This document shows, in pieces, positions 39,684 to 48,954 of a DNA stretch of 64,000 nucleotides. A program made the translations under genes and the position numbers. The DNA is from Microbulbifer flavimaris (lineage in GTDB: Bacteria > Pseudomonadota > Gammaproteobacteria > Pseudomonadales > Cellvibrionaceae), in assembly GCF_001641755.2 (NCBI RefSeq), contig NZ_LRFG02000004.1, positions 124,001-188,000 on the forward strand, read 5' to 3'. How positions within the stretch are numbered: the first letter of the stretch is position 1; the number at the start of each line of letters is the position of its first letter. The notes beneath the pieces are model-generated. The model was given only the letters and a program-made list of their open reading frames with translations. It searched no databases and was not told where the DNA came from.

Positions 39684-40112
39684 TTACTGCTGCACACCCT
39701 CGTCAGCTTCAGGCTCAGCCTGTTCGGCCTGAGGGATCTCGTCAGCTGCGGGCTCCTCCAGAGTCGGAACCTCTTCCAGGGCCGGGACATCACCCTCGAG
39801 CGCCGGAATCTCTTCAGCCGGACCCGGCTGCTCGACCGCTGCAGGAACCTGCGGCAGGCCGTCATCGATGTCAGCCCCTGCACCCTGCTTTGCCAGAACA
39901 GCCAGGCCGAGGCTGGTGACAAAAAACACGGTCGCCATGATGGCGGTCAGGCGGGAGAAAAAGTTACCGCTGCCCTGACTACCAAACACGGTCTGGGAGG
40001 CACCCGCGCCGAAAGAGGCGCCGGCTTCTGCGCCCTTACCCTGCTGCAGCAGAATCAGCCCGATGATGCTCAGGGCAGTAAGGACGTGAAAAACTAAAAC
40101 CAACTTTTCCAT
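39684..40112 (-). CDS. secG: Preprotein translocase subunit SecG
   Basis: 142 residues from the ATG at 40112 (MEKLVLVFHVLTALSIIGLILLQQGKG). Two membrane segments (about 1-22 and 50-72) with the conserved QQGKGAEAGASFG loop between them; part of SecYEG. The C-terminus is an unusually long acidic Pro/Ala/Glu tail (about 75-142), as in some pseudomonad-like SecG. Upstream in-frame start at 40127 would add five residues. Between tpiA and tRNA-Leu. Confidence 0.96.
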   Translation of the reverse strand: MEKLVLVFHVLTALSIIGLILLQQGKGAEAGASFGAGASQTVFGSQGSGNFFSRLTAIMATVFFVTSLGLAVLAKQGAGADIDDGLPQVPAAVEQPGPAEEIPALEGDVPALEEVPTLEEPAADEIPQAEQAEPEADEGVQQ

Positions 40113-40198
40113 TTTCAGGAAACTCACTTTCTGGGCCGAGGCCCGTTTTCAGTATTCTGTCAGCCCGCGATCCGCGTGGCAATTTAGTCCGCGACCAG

Positions 40199-40936
40199 TC
40201 AGGCAGCGCGACAAATCTCGGCAAACTCAGCTGCATCCAGGGATGCGCCACCCACCAGAGCGCCATCAATATCGGGCTGCTCGAACAGGGAGGCTGCATT
40301 GGCGGCCTTCACACTGCCACCATACAAAATCTGCACCTGAGGCCCCGCTGCACCCAGTCGCGAACGGATAAATTCATGAACCGCCTGCGCCTCCTCAGGA
40401 GTCGCAGTCTTGCCGGTACCTATGGCCCACACTGGCTCGTAGGCAATCACGGCTCCGTTCCAGCAGTCACTGCCAACCAGCTCGGACACGGCGTCCAACT
40501 GGGCACCAATGACATCCAGCGCCTGCGATGCTTCCCGCTCTTCCAGTGTCTCACCGACACAGAGAATAGGCACCAGGCCCGCCTCTCTGGCAGCGCGGAA
40601 CTTCGTGGCCACCAACGCGCTGTCCTCATGGTACAGGCTGCGGCGCTCCGAGTGCCCGACGATCACGTAACGGACCGCCAAATCCTTGAGCATGGCGACA
40701 CTCACCTCTCCGGTGAAAGCCCCAGCTTCCTGCTCACTGACGTTCTGGGCCCCGAGCCCTGCATTGTCATAGCCGGAGCTCTCTACAAGCTCGCCGACCA
40801 GCGGCAGGTAGGGAAACGGCGGACAAAAAACCACATCACCATTTGCCCCCTTCAGGTCCAGGGCCTTGAAAAACGCCTCGGCAAACTCGCGGCTGCCGTT
40901 CATTTTCCAATTGGCTGCTACCAGCGATCTACGCAT
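40199..40936 (-). CDS. tpiA: Triosephosphate isomerase
   Basis: 245 residues; interconverts DHAP and glyceraldehyde-3-phosphate. Start at ATG 40936 (MRRSLVAANWKMNGS) with AAGGAG upstream. Catalytic residues visible: Lys in NWKMNG, His in VIVGHSERR, Glu in VIAYEPVWAIGTG; the phosphate loop LYGGSVKAANAA is intact. In the usual glmM-tpiA-secG order of non-enteric gammaproteobacteria. Confidence 0.97.
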   Translation of the reverse strand: MRRSLVAANWKMNGSREFAEAFFKALDLKGANGDVVFCPPFPYLPLVGELVESSGYDNAGLGAQNVSEQEAGAFTGEVSVAMLKDLAVRYVIVGHSERRSLYHEDSALVATKFRAAREAGLVPILCVGETLEEREASQALDVIGAQLDAVSELVGSDCWNGAVIAYEPVWAIGTGKTATPEEAQAVHEFIRSRLGAAGPQVQILYGGSVKAANAASLFEQPDIDGALVGGASLDAAEFAEICRAA

Positions 40937-41070
40937 GTGTGCTCCTTCAAGGGGCGCAAATCTTAGCGATATTGCCGCCAACATACAACAGAAAATCGAA
41001 AAGAATCCGGCACTTAAGCCATGGACAGCGGCCTTGCCGCCACGGCCCTGTCATCGCGGCCGGCCGCCAC

Positions 41071-42423
41071 TCAACCGTTACCGATACGCTCCACCACCTG
41101 GGCAATATCGCCAGCCAGCTGCTCCACTTCGCCGCGCTCAACCCCCTCCACCATCACCCGGATCAGGGGCTCGGTGCCGGAAGGCCGCAACAGCACACGA
41201 CCGCGATCCTGGAGCTGCTCCTCCGCCCTGGAAACGGCGGCGCGCACGTCATCGTGCTCAAGTACGCCGTCGCGATGGGCCAGCCGCACATTGATCATGT
41301 GCTGCGGCAACATCTTCATGCGCCCGCGGAGCGCCTCCAGGGGCTCGGCGAAATCTTCCAGCGCCCGCAGCACCTGCAGGGCGGAGACGATGCCGTCGCC
41401 GGTGGTGGTGGCATCCGCGCAGATGATATGACCAGAGGACTCACCACCGAGACTCCAATCGTTGGCCTGCATCTTCTCCAGAACGTAACGGTCCCCAACC
41501 TTGGCGCGCTCGAACGGGATAGACAGCTCCTTGAGGGCCAGCTCAAAACCGTAATTGCTCATCTGGGTGCCGACCACGCCGCTGCAACCGCCCGCGAACT
41601 GCTGGCGATGCAGGGCGATCAAGAACAGGAGTTCGTCGCCGTCGACCAGGTTGCCGCTGCTGTCCACAAACAACACCCGGTCACCATCACCGTCGAAGGC
41701 GATCCCCAGATCGGCGCCCTGCTCTACCACCGCCTGCTGCAGCTTGGCAGGCTTGGTAGAGCCACAGTCGAGATTGATGTTCTGCCCATCGGGGCTGGTG
41801 CCGATGGCGATCACCTCGGCACCCAACTCGCGGAACACCTTGGGAGCGATGTGGTAAGTGGCGCCGTTGGCGCAATCCAGCACGATTTTCATGTCGCCCA
41901 GGGAAAAACCCCAGGGCGTCGAGGCCTTACAGAACTCGATGTAACGTGCCGCCGCGTCGTCGATTCGCCACGCCTTGCCCAGATGCTCTGCGGTTACCAT
42001 CGGCAAATCGAGTGCCGCCTCGATATCGAGCTCCACCTGGTCGGGCAACTTGCTGCCACCGGCACTGAAGAACTTGATGCCGTTGTCCTGGAAGGGGTTA
42101 TGGGACGCGCTGATCACGATCCCGGCCTGGGCGTGGAAAGTCCGCGTCAGGTAGGCGATGGCCGGCGTGGGCATTGGCCCCAGCAGGCCGACGTCGACCC
42201 CGGCGTTGATCAGCCCGGCCTCCAGGGCCGCTTCAAACATGTAGCCGGAAATCCGCGTGTCCTTACCGATCAGGATACTGGGACGATGACCTCCTTTGCC
42301 CCCTGCCCCCTCCGCCAGGACCTTGCCGGCGGCATAACCGAGCCGCAACATGAAGTCGGGAGTGATTGCTCCCTCGCCCACACGCCCACGAATACCGTCG
42401 GTGCCGAAGTACTTTCTCGCCAT
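41071..42423 (-). CDS. glmM: Phosphoglucosamine mutase GlmM
   Basis: 450 residues from ATG 42423 ([18 protein letters not shown]). Converts glucosamine-6-phosphate to glucosamine-1-phosphate for peptidoglycan and LPS. Active-site phosphoserine in [19 protein letters not shown], metal loop [11 protein letters not shown], sugar loop GGESSGHI, and phosphate loop [15 protein letters not shown] are all present. Downstream of folP by 54 bases. Confidence 0.97.
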   Translation of the reverse strand: MARKYFGTDGIRGRVGEGAITPDFMLRLGYAAGKVLAEGAGGKGGHRPSILIGKDTRISGYMFEAALEAGLINAGVDVGLLGPMPTPAIAYLTRTFHAQAGIVISASHNPFQDNGIKFFSAGGSKLPDQVELDIEAALDLPMVTAEHLGKAWRIDDAAARYIEFCKASTPWGFSLGDMKIVLDCANGATYHIAPKVFRELGAEVIAIGTSPDGQNINLDCGSTKPAKLQQAVVEQGADLGIAFDGDGDRVLFVDSSGNLVDGDELLFLIALHRQQFAGGCSGVVGTQMSNYGFELALKELSIPFERAKVGDRYVLEKMQANDWSLGGESSGHIICADATTTGDGIVSALQVLRALEDFAEPLEALRGRMKMLPQHMINVRLAHRDGVLEHDDVRAAVSRAEEQLQDRGRVLLRPSGTEPLIRVMVEGVERGEVEQLAGDIAQVVERIGNG

Positions 42424-42477
42424 TTTCTTTCTCAAATCCGTGATTGCCCCAGCCCGAACAGCGGGGCAAATCCGTCA

Positions 42478-43320
42478 CTAGGGTTGGTCGACCAGCTGCT
42501 GAAATGCCAACACATCAGCAGTGGCGGCCACATCGTGCACCCGGAGTATGCGCGCCCCCCGCTGTGCGGCCAGCATCGCCAAAGCCAGGCTGCCCGGCAG
42601 CCGGTCCTCCACTTCGCGCCCCAACAGGCGCCCGATCATGGACTTGCGCGACAGCCCCGCGAGCAACGGCATCCCCTCGGGCGCCAGCTGTGCCTGCCGC
42701 CTCAGCAACTCCAGGTTGTGTTCGTCCGTCTTGCCGAAGCCATAGCCGGGATCAAAAATTACCTGTCCCCGCGGGATACCGGCCGCTTCGCACGCCTGCA
42801 GCCTCTCTTCCAGAAAGGCCGCCACCTCTTCAACGACGTCCTCGTAATGGGGATTGGCCTGCATGGTGCCGGGCTGCCCCTGCATATGCATCAAACAGAC
42901 CGGCAGACCGGTGTCCGCTGCCGCCGCCAGGGCGCCAGGGCGCTGCAATGCGCGCACATCGTTGATCAGGCCGGCACCTGCCTCCGCCGCGGCAAGCATA
43001 ACCGCAGGGGTGCTGGTATCCACCGAAATGATCACATCGAGCTCTTTCGCGATCGCCGCCACCACCGGCACTACCCGCTGGTACTCCTGCTCTTCTGTGA
43101 CCGGAGCCGCACCGGGCCGGGTGGACTCGCCCCCGATATCGATAATAGCCGCACCTTCATCGACCATCTGCCTGGCGCGGGCCACCGCCGTTTCAAGGTC
43201 GAGCTCGCCGTCTCGGTAGTAGCGGCCACCGTCCGAGAAGGAATCCGGGGTCGTATTGAGCACGCCCATGATGCGCGGACGCGACAGGTCCAGGACGTGG
43301 TTTCCACAGGTCAGCTTCAT
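42478..43320 (-). CDS. folP: Dihydropteroate synthase
   Basis: 280 residues from ATG 43320 (MKLTCGNHVLDLSRPRIMGVLNTTPDSFSDGG), following AGGGA. Condenses p-aminobenzoate with the pterin in folate synthesis; the sulfonamide target. Conserved loops: MGVLNTTPDSFSDGG, DIGGESTRPGA, DVRAL and FDPGYGFGKT, SRKSMIGRL. A longer in-frame start at 43389 lies inside the ftsH terminator and is rejected. Confidence 0.97.
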   Translation of the reverse strand: MKLTCGNHVLDLSRPRIMGVLNTTPDSFSDGGRYYRDGELDLETAVARARQMVDEGAAIIDIGGESTRPGAAPVTEEQEYQRVVPVVAAIAKELDVIISVDTSTPAVMLAAAEAGAGLINDVRALQRPGALAAAADTGLPVCLMHMQGQPGTMQANPHYEDVVEEVAAFLEERLQACEAAGIPRGQVIFDPGYGFGKTDEHNLELLRRQAQLAPEGMPLLAGLSRKSMIGRLLGREVEDRLPGSLALAMLAAQRGARILRVHDVAATADVLAFQQLVDQP

Positions 43321-43339
43321 AGGGTCCCTAAAATAAAAA

Positions 43340-43387
43340 GCGGAAGGCTGGAAAAGCCGGCTCAACGCCGGCTCCCCAGCCTTCCGC
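43340..43387 (-). terminator. Rho-independent terminator between ftsH and folP
   Basis: Minus strand: GCGGAAGGCTGG pairs with CCAGCCTTCCGC (12 bp), enclosing an inner AGCCGGC / GCCGGCT stem, followed by TTTTTATTTT. The U tract ends only about 12 bases before the folP start, so folP-glmM expression must come from read-through or from a promoter inside or upstream. Confidence 0.9.
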
Positions 43388-43403
43388 ATTTATCCTGCCA
43401 TGT

Positions 43404-45332
43404 TCAGTGGCCTTTCAGCGGCCCACCCACCGGGTTGCCTTCATCAGACTCACCGGCGTTTTCATCTTGTTCAGCGCCTTCCGGGCTACCGTTACCGCCC
43501 GCACCCACGTCCGGGTCGTGCCAGTCACGGGGCGGCCGCACCTTGCGACGAGCCATCAGGTCGTCGACCTGCTCCGCGTCCAGGGTCTCATACTCCATCA
43601 GCGCATCTTTCATCGCCTCGAGAATATCGCGGTTCTCTTCCAGCAGTTTGTGGGCGCGGTCGTAGCAATCATCAATGATGCGGCGCACTTCCGTGTCGAT
43701 CTCGTTGGAGGTCTTGCCGGACACCGGATTGCCCGCACCGGGCTGACCGCTCTCGTCTTCACCGTAGTGCAGCGGGCCCAGCTTCTCGGACAGGCCCCAC
43801 TTGGTAACCATATTACGGGCGAGCTCCGTGGCCCGTTCGATATCGTTAGAGGCACCGGTGGTCACGCCATCCACACCCAGGGTCATCTCTTCGGCAATCC
43901 GGCCGCCGAACAGGGAGCAGAGCTGGGATTCGATGGCCCGCTTGGAAATACTGTACTTGTCCTCTTCCGGCAGGAACTGGGTAACACCCAGAGCGCGGCC
44001 GCGGGGAATGATGGTGACCTTGTGCACCGGATCGTGCTCCGGCACCAGGCGACCGATGATCGCGTGCCCAGCCTCGTGGTAGGCGGTATTCACCTTTTCT
44101 TTCTCGCTCATCACCATGGACTTGCGCTCGGCGCCCATCATGATCTTGTCGCGGGCACGCTCGAACTCGTCCATCCCCACCACACGGCGGTTGGCGCGAG
44201 CGGCGAACAGCGCTGCCTCGTTCACCAGGTTGGCCAGATCGGCACCGGAGAATCCGGGTGTGCCGCGGGCAATGGTCTGCGCGGAGACCGAATCGGCCAC
44301 CGGCACCTTGCGCATATGGACCTTGAGGATCTGCTCGCGGCCGCGGATATCCGGCAGACCAACAAAGACCTGGCGGTCGAAACGCCCCGGGCGCAGCAGC
44401 GCGTGGTCGAGCACATCGGGGCGGTTGGTGGCAGCGATCACGATCACGCCCTCATTGCCCTCGAAACCGTCCATTTCCACCAGCAGCTGGTTCAGGGTCT
44501 GCTCGCGCTCATCGTGACCACCACCGACACCGGCACCGCGATGGCGACCGACAGCGTCGATCTCGTCGATGAAGATAATGCACGGGGCCTGCTTCTTGGC
44601 CTGCTCGAACATGTCGCGCACCCGTGAGGCACCGACACCGACGAACATCTCCACGAAGTCAGAACCGGAAATGGAGAAGAATGGCACCTTGGCCTCACCG
44701 GCAATGGCCTTGGCCAGCAGGGTCTTACCGGTACCGGGAGGGCCCGCCATCAGCACCCCGCGGGGGATGTTACCGCCCAGGCGCTGGAACTTGGTGGGAT
44801 CACGCAGGAATTCCACCAGCTCCTGCACATCTTCTTTTGCCTCGTCCACACCGGCCACGTCGGCAAATGTGGTCTTGATCTGGTCCTCACCTAACAGGCG
44901 CGCCTTGCTCTTGCCGAACGCCATGGGGCCCGAGCGACCACCAGCACCGCCCTGCATCTGGCGCATGAAGAACATGAAGACCGCAATGATGATCAGAATC
45001 GGGAAGCTCGCCACCAGCAGCTGCTGCCACAGGCTCGCCTCTTCCGGCTCACGACCGACGAATTGCACGTTGCTGCGCACCAGCTCGTTGGTGAGTTCGT
45101 CGTCGATAATCTGAGGCTGGATGGTCTTGAAGCGGCTGCCGTCGGCCTTTTCACCGGTAATGATGAGGCCGTCCACGACGACGCTCTTTACCTGGCCGGA
45201 CTGCACGTCCTGCACAAACTGGGAGTAACTGAGGGCCTCATCCCGGGTCTGCGGTTTGAAGTTCTGAAAGACCATCAGCAGCACCGCCGCGATGACCAAC
45301 CACAGCACCAGATTCTTCGCCATATCGTTCAA
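43404..45332 (-). CDS. ftsH: ATP-dependent zinc metalloprotease FtsH
   Basis: 642 residues. Membrane-anchored AAA+ protease. Two membrane helices (about 4-22 and 97-118), Walker [14 protein letters not shown], Walker [16 protein letters not shown] region, zinc site HEAGH, and second zinc ligand region. Start inferred as TTG 45332 ([11 protein letters not shown]), eight bases after AGAGG; a GTG at 45341 would sit right on the ribosome-binding site. Downstream of rlmE by 393 bases. Confidence 0.96.
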   Translation of the reverse strand: MNDMAKNLVLWLVIAAVLLMVFQNFKPQTRDEALSYSQFVQDVQSGQVKSVVVDGLIITGEKADGSRFKTIQPQIIDDELTNELVRSNVQFVGREPEEASLWQQLLVASFPILIIIAVFMFFMRQMQGGAGGRSGPMAFGKSKARLLGEDQIKTTFADVAGVDEAKEDVQELVEFLRDPTKFQRLGGNIPRGVLMAGPPGTGKTLLAKAIAGEAKVPFFSISGSDFVEMFVGVGASRVRDMFEQAKKQAPCIIFIDEIDAVGRHRGAGVGGGHDEREQTLNQLLVEMDGFEGNEGVIVIAATNRPDVLDHALLRPGRFDRQVFVGLPDIRGREQILKVHMRKVPVADSVSAQTIARGTPGFSGADLANLVNEAALFAARANRRVVGMDEFERARDKIMMGAERKSMVMSEKEKVNTAYHEAGHAIIGRLVPEHDPVHKVTIIPRGRALGVTQFLPEEDKYSISKRAIESQLCSLFGGRIAEEMTLGVDGVTTGASNDIERATELARNMVTKWGLSEKLGPLHYGEDESGQPGAGNPVSGKTSNEIDTEVRRIIDDCYDRAHKLLEENRDILEAMKDALMEYETLDAEQVDDLMARRKVRPPRDWHDPDVGAGGNGSPEGAEQDENAGESDEGNPVGGPLKGH

Positions 45333-45724
45333 AGGGATCACCCTCTTGCCTTGCTAATCCTGCCGCCCCGGCCCGGACTGGACTTAATCCTGAACCGGGT
45401 ACAGGGGAGCGGTTTGCACCGCGGCCGACCGCCCCGGTGCCTGGCCATTTCGGCCGCTTACTTTATTTGGATGCCACCACAGCGGATTCAGTTCCAGCCG
45501 CTGCGTTTGATCAACCCGACCATTATAGGTAGGCCCGGCCACTCGCGCGGCTCGCTTACCGCGAGCAGCTTATACCATGGCCGGCCATCGGGTCACCAGC
45601 GGCCGGTGCCGCAATGAGTGCCCGCGTCTCGGGGCGCCCCTTGAGCCCCCGGCCGGCCAGCCGATACTGAACTTTCAGGGTTCGAAGCGTCACTTTCGCG
45701 GGCAACAGAGACACCAGAGTGGCT
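45333..45724. other. Gene-free region between rlmE and ftsH
   Basis: About 390 bases, GC-rich, with small palindromes (ATGGCCGGCCAT near 45577-45588; GCTCGC...GCGAGC near 45550-45566). It probably carries an ftsH promoter, but I see no clear sigma-70 or heat-shock pair. Confidence 0.4.
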
Positions 45725-46348
45725 TCAGTCGCCCTTGTAGCCCCGCGCTACCACATAGACCTCACGGGAGCGGGGCCTGGATGCACCGGGCTTGCGAGTC
45801 ACGACACTGCTGTAGGAGCCGCGCAGATCGCGAATCAGCTCGTCAAATCCCTCACCCTGGAAAACCTTGGCCACGAACGCGCCGCCGGGCTTCAGCACCT
45901 GGCGCGCCATATCCACCGCAAGCTCCACCAGATACATGGAGGCGGGCTGATCCACGTCGCGCACTCCACTCATATTGGGGGCCATATCGGAAATCACAAG
46001 GTCCGCGCGCTCATCGCCGAGCCGCTCCAACAGCTGGTTGAGCACGGCTTCCTCGGTGAAATCTCCCTGCACGAAGTCGACGCCGGCCAGAGGATCCATT
46101 GGCAGAATATCAGACGCCAGCACATGCCCTTTGTGACCCACCAGTTCAGCGGCCACCTGCGACCAGCCGCCTGGCGCAGCCCCCAGGTCCACCACCGTCA
46201 TACCGGGTTTGATCAGGCGATCCTTCTTTTGCAGTTCCTGCAGTTTGTAGCTGGCGCGGGAGCGGTAGCCCTCTTTCTGCGACTGCTTCACGTATTGATC
46301 GTTGAAATGCTCACGCAGCCAGCGGTGGCTGCTTTTGGATCGGCCCAT
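45725..46348 (-). CDS. rlmE: 23S rRNA (uridine-2'-O-)-methyltransferase RlmE
   Basis: 207 residues. Heat-shock methyltransferase that modifies U2552. SAM motif [15 protein letters not shown], then DFTEEAVLN..., and the catalytic K-D-K-E set of FtsJ-type enzymes: Lys in RASYKLQEL, Asp in [10 protein letters not shown], Lys in [12 protein letters not shown] and Glu in [10 protein letters not shown]. Divergent from yhbY as in E. coli. Confidence 0.97.
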   Translation of the reverse strand: MGRSKSSHRWLREHFNDQYVKQSQKEGYRSRASYKLQELQKKDRLIKPGMTVVDLGAAPGGWSQVAAELVGHKGHVLASDILPMDPLAGVDFVQGDFTEEAVLNQLLERLGDERADLVISDMAPNMSGVRDVDQPASMYLVELAVDMARQVLKPGGAFVAKVFQGEGFDELIRDLRGSYSSVVTRKPGASRPRSREVYVVARGYKGD

Positions 46349-46389
46349 CAGTTACAATGCGTCCTAATAACACAACAGCTTTCGCATGG

Positions 46390-46459
46390 GCGGCCCAGAG
46401 CCGCGACCGGGCCCACGATCATCACGATCGTCGACGCACCGGTCGCGGCTCTGGGCCGC
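46390..46459. repeat. 70-bp inverted repeat between rlmE and yhbY
   Basis: Left arm 46390-46410 and right arm 46439-46459 are exact reverse complements over 21 bases. The 28-base loop contains a second stem, ACGATC-ATCAC-GATCGT (46415-46431). It lies in the yhbY leader, 40 bases before its start, with no U tract. Confidence 0.85.
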
Positions 46460-46499
46460 TCACGCTATGAATATCCACAACGTGGAAACGGAGTATTGT

Positions 46500-46802
46500 A
46501 TGCCTTTAACCGCCGACCGTAAAAAAGCACTGCGCACCCTCGGCCACAACCTGAAGCCGGTGGTGACTGTAGCCGGTAAGGGGCTCAGCGAGGGGGTACT
46601 GGAGGAGCTGAATCGCGCCCTCGAGGACCACGAGCTGATCAAGGTCAAGCTAATGGTGGCCGATCGGGAACTTCGCCACCAGATTATTGGCGAGTTGTGC
46701 GAGAAAAGCGGCGCCGAGTTGGTGCAGGAGATCGGTAAGATCGCACTGATCTACCGGGCGGCAGAGAAGCCCAACGCCCGCCTGTCCAACCTGCTGCGCT
46801 GA
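46500..46802 (+). CDS. yhbY: YhbY-family CRM-domain RNA-binding protein
   Basis: 100 residues, usual length. A single CRM domain: MPLTADRKKALRTLGHNLKPVVTVAGKGLSEGVLEELNRALEDHELIKVKL, with the GKGLSEGV (GxxG-like) RNA loop and C-terminal helix. Associates with pre-50S particles. The ATG follows GGAG by six bases; longer in-frame starts would run through the inverted repeat and are rejected. Confidence 0.96.
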   Translation: MPLTADRKKALRTLGHNLKPVVTVAGKGLSEGVLEELNRALEDHELIKVKLMVADRELRHQIIGELCEKSGAELVQEIGKIALIYRAAEKPNARLSNLLR

Positions 46803-46806
46803 AGCC

Positions 46807-47214
46807 TCAGTGGCTGGGCTCCTGCTCCAGAACCTCCTCGCGGACACAGCGGGCTTGACCGAGTAGCCGGGGCGGCCCGTCCGGCAGGCGCCTCAACCAA
46901 CACTGTCCGTCCCCCAGCAACAGCTGGAAACGCACCGGCACTTCCAGGCTGCGCCCCGACAGCGGGCGCTGCTGCAAATCCCTGGGTTCAGCCCGCTCCA
47001 CGACCAGAATACTGCTGTTGGTGAGCGCCTGCTCACCCAGGGTAACCGGAACCCCGCCCAGCGCCTCGCTCACAACCTGAACCAGCTCGGCGCGAACGTC
47101 CGCAGAGGGCGCCTGCAGCCGCGCCGGCTCCAGGGCACCGGGCAATGCCCTGGCACTGCAGCCAGCCAACAGCAGCCAGGACAGGTAGAGGATCCCTCGC
47201 GTCAGAGTATTCAT
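46807..47214 (-). CDS. Small predicted lipoprotein
   Basis: 135 residues. Signal with lipobox LLLAGC (Cys about 18), then a globular part including VRAELVQVVSEALGGVPVTLGEQALTNSSILVVERAEPRDLQQRPLSG and RPVRFQLLLGDGQCWLRRLPDG. Its ATG overlaps the S41 protease stop as TGATG, so the two are co-translated. No family recognised; probable periplasmic partner or modulator of the protease. Confidence 0.8.
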   Translation of the reverse strand: MNTLTRGILYLSWLLLAGCSARALPGALEPARLQAPSADVRAELVQVVSEALGGVPVTLGEQALTNSSILVVERAEPRDLQQRPLSGRSLEVPVRFQLLLGDGQCWLRRLPDGPPRLLGQARCVREEVLEQEPSH

Positions 47215-48824
47215 CACCGCCCTCCCCGGGTATCCAGAATCCGGTTTTCATACCAGACCGGCTTCAGCACCCGTGCATCAACATCACGGCCGCCTGCATT
47301 GAGGGCTCCTTCATCAGCGCGGAAACTGCTGGCACTGGCAAGAGCCCCTTCACAACTCCCAGTCTCGATATAGCTCAGAGCCGCCGACAACCGCCATTCG
47401 GCGGTATCGCCGAGATCCCGGCTGAAGTCATCCGCCACCTGGCAACCAGTAACGCCTGCAGGCCCTGTACCTCCCGGGGTGAACCCTGCCGGATAGTCGC
47501 CAAAGCCCTTGTCATTCTGCCCCTGGAACTGGATGGAAAAATACGTGGTGCCACAGTTGTCGGTGGGATAGAAACCGTAGGGTTTACCGCAGGTGGTGCT
47601 GCCCACCTGAACCACCTCCACGTCCACGCCGCGCAGTCCGTTGATGATGGCCTCGCTGGCAGAGCAGGTGCTGGCACCGGTCAGGACAAATACCCGCTGG
47701 AGGTTGAGTGCGGGCAGCGACAGCCCATTTGGCAGACTACTGAAGCCCAGCGTGGTATCGAAGAACGGCATGGGCTGCAGCGGCTCACCCGTCACCGGAT
47801 TGGTCTCCGGATACTTGTCATTGAAGACCAGCTCTTCAAAGACCCGCCCGGAAGTGGGAACCTCACCGGCGACCATGTAGGCCAGCTGACTGGCGATGGC
47901 GAGGAGACCGCCACCGTTGTAGCGGAGATCGAGCACGAGCTCGTCGATATTTTCTGCAGCGAGCGTTTCCACCGCAGATTTCAGCTCACTTTCCGCCGTG
48001 GCGATGTGATCGGTAAACAGCAGGTAACCCACTTTTCGCCCCATGGCCGCGCCCAACACCCGCACATGCTGCACGGGATCCGTGGCCAGGGCACGGGCTG
48101 TCAGGGTCACGGTCTCACGGGATTGATCCGCATACTCAAAAGTAAATGTGTGCTCCTCGCCGACGGTACCAGGGAAAAAAGCAGCGTTGAGGGTGTCGAC
48201 GCTGGCCTCATCATCGGCCCACACCACATCGACGCCATCCACAGTGACCACCCGTGTGCCCCGCGGCGGCAGGCCGACCTGCCCCTCCTGGTCCCAGTAG
48301 GCCACCGCCACATCCCTCGGTGGCCGCGCTTCGATAATCGCCCACTGGAACCCGTAACCCACGGCTACGCCTGACTGCGCCTGGGACTGCCACTGGTCGG
48401 TGGGCAGGGAAAAGTGGAAATTATCTTTGCGCGCCCCGGTTTCCGTCAGCTCATTGGTCACCAGCAGGTCGAAGTACTCCAGCACCTCGTAATCGGCAGG
48501 ATCACGATCCTCCACCTCGTCGTACCAGAGGTACAGCTCTTCGGTCCAGGAACGCAGCCAGTTTTTCTCATCCAGTGCGGTGCCTGCCACATCGGCATAG
48601 GCGCGGCCTGTGCTGGGGTCGGTGCCGCTGCGGGGAGCAACGCATCGCGCGGCAAATGTCTCAGATGGCAGGAATACTCCTTGCTGCCAGCCGCTGCCCC
48701 CGCTATCCCCTGCTGGAGGGTTCTGGGTGGAGGAGCCGCCGCCACCTCCTCCGCCGCAGGCACTTAGCAAAATGGAAAGCACGAGAGTGGAGAACTGGCG
48801 AGAAACCGGGAGACAACCCCTCAT
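47214..48824 (-). CDS. S41-family (C-terminal processing-type) peptidase lipoprotein
   Basis: 536 residues. Lipobox ILLSAC followed by a run of Gly and Ser (GGGGGGGSS), a spacer used by many surface lipoproteins. A PDZ-like region at about 200-245, then the S41 catalytic domain with LDLRYNGGG (about 300) and FVLTGASTCSASEAIINGL (about 395), where the second Ser of the SAS motif is the likely nucleophile. Resembles the S41 proteins of marine gammaproteobacteria; substrate unknown. Followed by a small lipoprotein in the same transcript. Confidence 0.9.
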   Translation of the reverse strand: MRGCLPVSRQFSTLVLSILLSACGGGGGGGSSTQNPPAGDSGGSGWQQGVFLPSETFAARCVAPRSGTDPSTGRAYADVAGTALDEKNWLRSWTEELYLWYDEVEDRDPADYEVLEYFDLLVTNELTETGARKDNFHFSLPTDQWQSQAQSGVAVGYGFQWAIIEARPPRDVAVAYWDQEGQVGLPPRGTRVVTVDGVDVVWADDEASVDTLNAAFFPGTVGEEHTFTFEYADQSRETVTLTARALATDPVQHVRVLGAAMGRKVGYLLFTDHIATAESELKSAVETLAAENIDELVLDLRYNGGGLLAIASQLAYMVAGEVPTSGRVFEELVFNDKYPETNPVTGEPLQPMPFFDTTLGFSSLPNGLSLPALNLQRVFVLTGASTCSASEAIINGLRGVDVEVVQVGSTTCGKPYGFYPTDNCGTTYFSIQFQGQNDKGFGDYPAGFTPGGTGPAGVTGCQVADDFSRDLGDTAEWRLSAALSYIETGSCEGALASASSFRADEGALNAGGRDVDARVLKPVWYENRILDTRGGR

Positions 48825-48892
48825 TGGTATGCCCTGATTTTTATTGGAATGGGATTATATTTGCGTCATTTACAGAGGCTGAGAGTACCATC

Positions 48893-48920
48893 GGCGCCGC
48901 CGGTGTGCACCGGCGGCGCC
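48893..48920 (-). terminator. GC-rich 13-bp perfect hairpin after pntB
   Basis: GGCGCCGCCGGTG and CACCGGCGGCGCC are separated by only two bases, 35 bases past the pntB stop on the minus strand. There is no U tract, so it may stabilise the mRNA 3' end or work with Rho. Confidence 0.6.
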
Positions 48921-48954
48921 CCCTGGGGTTTACAAAAAGCGAATCAGGCCACGG

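Noticed and set aside
43321..43389. Longer folP with 23 extra N-terminal residues
   Set aside because: The added codons are the ftsH terminator stem; the ATG at 43320 with AGGGA matches family N-termini.
40939..43665. 908-residue open frame on the plus strand
   Set aside because: It lies antisense to glmM, folP and the end of ftsH, all clear genes. Composition (His, Gln, Arg-rich) is that of a GC-rich shadow frame, with no family resemblance.
46386..46499. Longer yhbY start at 46386
   Set aside because: Would translate through the 70-bp inverted repeat; ATG 46500 has GGAG and the family N-terminus.
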